Part shown: piece after piece, positions 58,211-64,000 of the stretch | Numbering within the stretch: position 1 is the stretch's first letter | How the letters are laid out: each line of letters begins with the position of its first letter | The notes under the pieces: generated by a model | The model's database searches: none | What the model was told of the DNA's origin: nothing | What the model saw: only the letters and a program-made list of their open reading frames with translations | Position numbers and translations under genes: made by a program | Assembly: GCA_913055735.1 (NCBI GenBank) | Contig: CAJXKD010000001.1 | Coordinates: 62,001 to 126,000, forward strand | Source of the DNA: an uncultured Rhodospirillales bacterium | GTDB taxonomy: Bacteria > Pseudomonadota > Alphaproteobacteria > Rhodospirillales > UBA2165 | DNA: 64,000 bases | Reading direction: 5' to 3'

Positions 58211-58612
58211 TTATTTCTTGCCGAACAATCCGCCCAGCAGACCGCCGACGCCGCCCGGTTTCTGATCGTCCTGACCGCCCGGGGCACCCGCAGTTCCGCC
58301 AACGGGTTCTGTCTTGGAAAGAACCGCCGCCAGCATGCCACGTTGCACGCGGACCTTGATGCCTTCGGCAATTTCGACCGCGATTTCATTGTCGTTCACG
58401 ACCTTTGTCACGGTGCCGATAATGCCGCCGCCGGTCACGACCTTGTCGCCACGGCGGACACTGGCCAGCATCTCGCGGTGCTGCTTGGCCTTTTTCTGCT
58501 GCGGGCGGATCAGCAGGAAATAGAATACCGCGAAAATAAGAACCAACGGTATCAGTGTGGTGAACCCGTCCGCGCCGCCGGCGCCTTGCGCATATGCTGG
58601 CGAAATCAACAT
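58211..58612 (-). CDS. yajC: Sec translocon accessory subunit YajC
   Basis: The protein has 133 residues. There is one membrane helix (about 17-36), then the YajC signature RPQQKKAKQHREMLASVRRGDKVVTGGGIIGTV. The C-terminal 35 residues are Gly-rich and disordered, longer than in Escherichia coli (110 residues). The gene leads the yajC-secD-secF-Mth938 block on the minus strand. Confidence 0.93.
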   Translation of the reverse strand: MLISPAYAQGAGGADGFTTLIPLVLIFAVFYFLLIRPQQKKAKQHREMLASVRRGDKVVTGGGIIGTVTKVVNDNEIAVEIAEGIKVRVQRGMLAAVLSKTEPVGGTAGAPGGQDDQKPGGVGGLLGGLFGKK

Positions 58613-58885
58613 GTAGATGAACTCCTAACCCTGCGATGACTTGGGCGGGAATATAGTCCCCCACGCCCTGCTTGCAAACGTAAAGCCACCCGGCGGGAGC
58701 CGTTGCGTGGTCCCGCTGGACAGCCATCCGGCCTCATATCGAAATGGGCCGGTTTATGAATTTCTGCCCTTTTTACGGGGACATAGCATACTGAGGGGGC
58801 CACGCCAACTCACGACAGCGGCATTGACCGGCAGGGCCATTATGCTAGTGTCCCGCCGCTTTTTATCCCCAACGGAGACCGGTTC

Positions 58886-59755
58886 ATGAACGAGCGGGAG
58901 TTCGAGCCCCTTTTGACCCGCATTGCCGAGGCCTTGGAGCGCCTGGCGCCGCCGCCGGCGGCCCATCACGATATGACCGCCGCAGACGCGTTCGTCTGGC
59001 ATGCGAGCCCCGAATATCTGGAGCCCATTGCCAAGGTGAACCGCGTCGACATCCAGCTGCTGCGCGGCATCGACCAGCAACAAGACATCCTGCTCGACAA
59101 TACCCGCCGGTTCTCCAAGGGTTTTCCCGCCAATAACGCTCTTCTATGGGGCGCCCGCGGCACCGGCAAGAGCTCTCTGGTCAAGGCGGCCCACGCGACA
59201 ATCAACGCCGAATCCGAAAAGGAAGGCGGCGCGCCGATGGCCTTGGTGGAAATCCACCGCGAGGATATCCCCTCCCTTCCCCGCTTGCTTCAGGTTTTGC
59301 GTGACGGTGGTCGGCGCTGCATCCTGTTCTGCGACGACCTTTCCTTCGAAAACGAGGACGCGACGTTTAAATCGCTGAAAGCTGTCCTAGAAGGCGGTAT
59401 CGAAGGCCGCCCCGACAACATCATTTTCTATGCCACTTCCAACCGGCGCCATTTGATGCCCCGGATGATGATCGAGAACGAACGGTCCACGGCCATCAAC
59501 CCCGGCGAAGCGGTGGAGGAAAAAGTGTCGCTGTCCGACCGTTTCGGCCTGTGGCTCGGTTTCCATCCGGTCACGCAGGACACCTATTTCGAGATCATCG
59601 ACGGATACGCCAAGCAATACGGCCTCAAGATCGACGCGGAGACCCTGCATGCCGAGGCTCTTGAATGGTCCATGACCCGGGGTTCTCGGTCGGGCCGCGT
59701 GGCGTGGCAATTCATCCAGGATCTGGCAGGACGTTTGGGGCAGCCGCTCGGCTAA
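58886..59755 (+). CDS. DUF815 AAA-type ATPase
   Basis: The protein has 289 residues. Walker A is GARGTGKSS at 89-97 and Walker B is CILFCDDLSFE. The late SGRVAWQFIQDL arginine is the likely sensor 2. DUF815 ATPases are conserved next to yajC/secDF in alphaproteobacteria but their function is unknown. It is divergent from yajC across 273 bases, which presumably hold both promoters. Confidence 0.9.
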   Translation: MNEREFEPLLTRIAEALERLAPPPAAHHDMTAADAFVWHASPEYLEPIAKVNRVDIQLLRGIDQQQDILLDNTRRFSKGFPANNALLWGARGTGKSSLVKAAHATINAESEKEGGAPMALVEIHREDIPSLPRLLQVLRDGGRRCILFCDDLSFENEDATFKSLKAVLEGGIEGRPDNIIFYATSNRRHLMPRMMIENERSTAINPGEAVEEKVSLSDRFGLWLGFHPVTQDTYFEIIDGYAKQYGLKIDAETLHAEALEWSMTRGSRSGRVAWQFIQDLAGRLGQPLG

Positions 59756-59803
59756 TCCACCGGCATTTGAACCCGCTGAAAATCTGAGTCCACTGGCCGG
59801 TCC

Positions 59804-59828
59804 TTCCGCAATTCGTTGAATTGCGGAA
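59804..59828. repeat. Perfect 25-base hairpin after the DUF815 gene
   Basis: TTCCGCAATTC-GTT-GAATTGCGGAA has 11-base perfect arms, 49 bases after the DUF815 stop and 27 bases before the next gene. No T-run is present on either strand, so it is an unusual terminator or an operator for the downstream dehydrogenase gene. Confidence 0.5.
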
Positions 59829-59854
59829 AAGCCGAGATTCGCTAATCTCACGGC

Positions 59855-60967
59855 ATGGCTAAGATGATTGCTGCGCGGCTGCACAAGTATGGCGGGCCGC
59901 TGCATCTCGACGAAGTTGAACGTCCGGAACCTCGCCCTGGCGAAGTGCGCATCCGCGTTGCCGCCTGCAATATTGTCCCCAATCTGAAGAACGTGCTGTC
60001 GGATTATTGGCAGGATCTGTTTCCCCACTTACTGCGCCCAAAGCTTCCCGCGATCTTCGGGCTCGATGCCGCGGGAACCGTGGATACGGTCGGCGAAGGC
60101 GTCTTTGCCTTCCAGCCGGGGATGCGGGTGTACGTTAATCCCGCGCGCGGTTGCGGCGATTGCCGTCATTGCCGAAACGGCGAGTACCTATATTGTCCGC
60201 GCGGCATTTTCCAAGGCTATTTCTCGCGCACCCCGGAAGGCGTCGCCCTGTTTGACTTTTACCCGACGGGCGGGCTCGGTGAATACCTGATTGCGCCGGC
60301 GGATGCGCTGGTGTCGCTCCCGGACAATGTAAGCTTCGAAGCAGGCGCCCGCTTTGGCTATATCGGCACCGGTTACGGCGCCCTTGTGAAGGCACGCATG
60401 CGGCCGGGCGAAACCGTGGTCGTCAACGGGATCGGCGGCACCCTTGGCTTGGGTGCGGCGATCTCCGCGCTCGCAATGGGAGCGACGAAGGTATTTGGCA
60501 CCGGACGCAACCAATCCCTTTTGGACCGGGTCAAAGCAGTCGATCCCGACCGCATCGAGGTATTGGCGGTGGGTGGCGATACGCGTATCGGCGACTGGGT
60601 TCGCGGGCTGACCGCGGGTTATGGCGCGGATTTGGTCGTTGACGCCCTCCCACCCGGCGCACCAGCGTCGGCCTGGATGGAGGCCGCGGACGCGGTGCGG
60701 GTGGGCGGTACCCACGTCGATATTGGGGCGGTCAACGAGCCGCTGACCTTCCCCGGCTATTGGATAAAGGCGCGTAACGCCACCATTATCGGGTCGCGCT
60801 GGTTTACCGCCGCCGAAGGTCAGGAGATGGCAGAAATGGCGGGCGCGGGCACACTCGATCTCTCGATCTTCGACCACCACCGTTTCGCGCTTGCCGACGT
60901 CAATAACGCCCTCGCCGCGCTGCATGGCGAGGTCCGCGGTTTCGACAATTTCGTGGTAATGCCCTAG
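59855..60967 (+). CDS. MDR-type alcohol dehydrogenase with structural but no catalytic zinc site
   Basis: The protein has 370 residues. Cys100, Cys103, Cys106 and Cys114 form the structural zinc lobe. The catalytic zinc ligands are not conserved: Cys38 is followed by Asn not His, GHE is replaced by Gly69-Leu-Asp71, and the usual third ligand near the nucleotide fold is replaced (IGTGYGAL). The NAD(P) loop is VVNGIGGTLGLGAAISALAMGA. It may be a zinc-independent reductase of the quinone-oxidoreductase type, or have a reworked metal site. Confidence 0.85.
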   Translation: MAKMIAARLHKYGGPLHLDEVERPEPRPGEVRIRVAACNIVPNLKNVLSDYWQDLFPHLLRPKLPAIFGLDAAGTVDTVGEGVFAFQPGMRVYVNPARGCGDCRHCRNGEYLYCPRGIFQGYFSRTPEGVALFDFYPTGGLGEYLIAPADALVSLPDNVSFEAGARFGYIGTGYGALVKARMRPGETVVVNGIGGTLGLGAAISALAMGATKVFGTGRNQSLLDRVKAVDPDRIEVLAVGGDTRIGDWVRGLTAGYGADLVVDALPPGAPASAWMEAADAVRVGGTHVDIGAVNEPLTFPGYWIKARNATIIGSRWFTAAEGQEMAEMAGAGTLDLSIFDHHRFALADVNNALAALHGEVRGFDNFVVMP

Positions 60968-60972
60968 CGCCC

Positions 60973-61959
60973 TCAGCGAGTCGTTACTTGCGTGCCAAGA
61001 TGATCGGTCGGGTTCACCGCCTGCTTTCCCCGGCGAATTTCAAAATGGAGCTGCGGCGAGGCGACATTGCCGCTGCTCCCCACCCGGGCGATCATTTGGC
61101 CTTTGCGCACCCGGTCCCCCCGGCGCACCAACAGCGCGTCATTATGGGCATAGGCGGTAATCCAACCGCCCGAATGGCGGATCAGCAACAAATTCCCGAA
61201 ACCGCGCAATTCGTTCCCGGCATAGGCGACGGTGCCGTTCTGGGCGGCGCGAACCGGGGCCCCCTTCGCCGCGGCGATATTGATCCCATCATTGTGCAAG
61301 CCTCCACTCTTGGGGCCGTAAGACGACAGAATTTTCCCGCTGACAGGCCACGAGAACCCGCCGGCGGCCTTGGGTGGCGGGGCAGATGTGCGCGGACGGC
61401 TGCTCGATGACGGACGGCTGGCGGTCGATGCCGGCGCCCGGCTTGCCGTTTGGGTACGGGCCGGTGAGATGGGCGTCACCTGTCCCGGCAGCTGCAGCCG
61501 CTGACCGACGAGAAGCTCATAGGGCGGCCGCAACCGATTGACCCTGGCCAGACTGGAAACATCGACACCGTACCGGCGCGAAATGCCATAGAGCGTATCG
61601 CCCCGGCGCACCACGTGCGAGCGGGGCGCGGGCAGGACAAGCCGTTGGCCGGGATAAACGATATACGGGGGAATCAGGCTATTGGCCTCAATCAGCCCGC
61701 GGAGCGGCACATTGTGGCGCTGCGACAGCGAATAGAGCGAATCGCCACGGCGCACCAGAACCGTTCCGCCATTGGCCCGGCGTTGGTTTTGTACCTGTGA
61801 CGGCGGACGGTTGGCCAGCTGCGGCACGCCCGAAGAAGGCGGCCATTCCAGCGACCCGCAAGCGGATAAGGCCACCAGCGCCCCGGCAACGAGGCACAGC
61901 TTGCGGACGAGAACGGAGACAGGCGAACGAGCCAATTTGCGGGGGTGCGCGAATCTCAT
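60973..61959 (-). CDS. nlpD: NlpD/LppB-like lipoprotein: two LysM domains and degenerate M23 domain
   Basis: The protein has 328 residues. The lipobox L31-S-A-C34 makes Cys34 the lipidated residue. There are two LysM repeats (RRGDSLYSLSQ... and RRGDTLYGISRRYG...), a Ser/Pro-rich linker and a LytM/M23 domain from about 225. In that domain the expected HxGxD pair reads NDGIN, so zinc binding is impaired, while AYAHND and QLHFEIR are kept. Such degenerate domains activate amidases rather than cut peptidoglycan themselves. It is 62 bases after pcm. Confidence 0.9.
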   Translation of the reverse strand: MRFAHPRKLARSPVSVLVRKLCLVAGALVALSACGSLEWPPSSGVPQLANRPPSQVQNQRRANGGTVLVRRGDSLYSLSQRHNVPLRGLIEANSLIPPYIVYPGQRLVLPAPRSHVVRRGDTLYGISRRYGVDVSSLARVNRLRPPYELLVGQRLQLPGQVTPISPARTQTASRAPASTASRPSSSSRPRTSAPPPKAAGGFSWPVSGKILSSYGPKSGGLHNDGINIAAAKGAPVRAAQNGTVAYAGNELRGFGNLLLIRHSGGWITAYAHNDALLVRRGDRVRKGQMIARVGSSGNVASPQLHFEIRRGKQAVNPTDHLGTQVTTR

Positions 61960-62021
61960 AAGGCGATTATCACCAAACGCCGGAATCGCCGCAACGATTG
62001 TACGTTCGCGTGGGGTTTCGA

Positions 62022-62659
62022 CTAGTCCTCTCCCTTTTCAGGGATAAGGGGAACGAAACGCACATCGCGGATTTCCTCGGCGGTGATTTCGCCATCCTCG
62101 TTTCGGACCCGCACGATGGTCTGCTCGGCGGGATCATGCCCGACCGGCACCACCATGATGCCGCCCTCGCGCAACTGTCCTGCGAGAATCGGCGGGATAT
62201 CGGCGGCCGCAGCGGTCACGATGATCCGATCGAACGGCGCCTGCTCGGGCCAGCCCAGCGTGCCATCTCCCGCCTTGGTGACGACATTATGCAGACGTAG
62301 CGCTTGGATACGTTGTTCCGCCTCTTCCAACAAAGGCTTATGCCGTTCGATTGTGTAAACCCGGCGGCACAGCTTGGCGAGTACCGCGGTCTGATAGCCC
62401 GTGCCCGTGCCCACCTCGAGCACCTTGTGCCGGTCGGTCAATTCCAGCGCCTGGGTCATGATCCCGACGATCCCCGGTTGGCTGACGGTCTGATGATGGC
62501 CGATCGGCAAGGTCACGTCGTCATAGGCCTTATCTCGGAAAATGGACGGAACGAACATCTCGCGCGGCACCGCCTCCATCGCCGAAACGACATTGGTTTC
62601 GGTGACGCCGGCGGCGCGCAGCACCATGATCAAACGGGCTTTGTTGTCTTCCGTGACAC

Positions 62660-62663
<4 letters not shown>
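62022..62663 (-). CDS. pcm: Protein-L-isoaspartate O-methyltransferase
   Basis: The protein has 213 residues. It repairs isoaspartyl residues with S-adenosylmethionine. VLEVGTGTGYQTAVLA is the SAM site, preceded by the isoaspartate-binding REMFVP and GHHQTVSQP. The C-terminal VRFVPLIPEKGED is typical. The gene start overlaps the surE stop by four bases, so the two are translationally coupled. Confidence 0.95.

Positions 62664-64000
<1,337 letters not shown>

Overview
The window is a high-GC bacterial chromosome segment, most likely from an alphaproteobacterium of the Rhodospirillales type. The evidence is the gene order serS-surE-pcm-nlpD/lppB-(DUF815)-yajC-secD-secF-Mth938, a TrmFO-type tRNA methyltransferase, a bufferin operon, TRAP/TAXI transporters and alphaproteobacterial-looking GyrA, UvrA and SSB. 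No genus can be assigned from sequence alone. I see no rRNA, CRISPR array, insertion sequence or prophage. There is one tRNA gene, tRNA-Lys(UUU).

Left part (1-13 kb): the 3' end of nadA; a minus-strand run of a GMC oxidoreductase, a LigE-like glutathione transferase (4-base overlap) and a membrane-anchored SGNH hydrolase; then a plus-strand bufferin-type RiPP operon at 5.1-7.65 kb. That operon has a Sec-exported Cys4 precursor of the DUF2282 family, a DUF692/MNIO oxidase, a DUF2063 partner and a DoxX membrane protein. Two complementary 11-mers flank the start codon of the MNIO gene. Next come a three-part DEDDh exonuclease-CBS-nucleotidyltransferase fusion and a catabolic-looking trio (opine-dehydrogenase family, 3-hydroxyacyl-CoA dehydrogenase, SMP-30 lactonase).

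13-24 kb: a single-chain MmeI-like (type IIL) restriction-modification enzyme with D-X9-E-X-K nuclease residues; a TRAP locus combining a TAXI binding protein and a fused permease with an extra DctP-type binding protein; a divergent MarR regulator with a candidate operator; tRNA-Lys; and a CocE-type hydrolase. 23.8-43.9 kb is mostly housekeeping: coaD, gyrA, ssb, uvrA, trmFO, two MFS transporters, an alpha/beta hydrolase, a SirB1-type protein, a second SGNH protein, DUF2157, CYTH-CHAD, MgtC/DUF4010 and a pentapeptide-repeat protein.

43.9-64 kb: an exported ankyrin/proline-rich protein; a squalene/phytoene-synthase-fold protein lacking the catalytic aspartates (NDUFAF6-like), divergent from an HpnE-like oxidoreductase; a mini-operon of a 31-residue membrane peptide and a four-helix Urate_ox_N (PuuD-type) membrane protein; a MetE-C-like protein; a tiny flagellar-rod-like protein facing three glycosyltransferase-type genes; and then the conserved Mth938 (NDUFAF3-like)-secF-secD-yajC block. 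DUF815 ATPase and a zinc-poor MDR dehydrogenase sit on the plus strand. NlpD-like, pcm, surE and the 3' end of serS close the window. The glycosyltransferases follow directly behind Mth938 and could be read from the sec operon.
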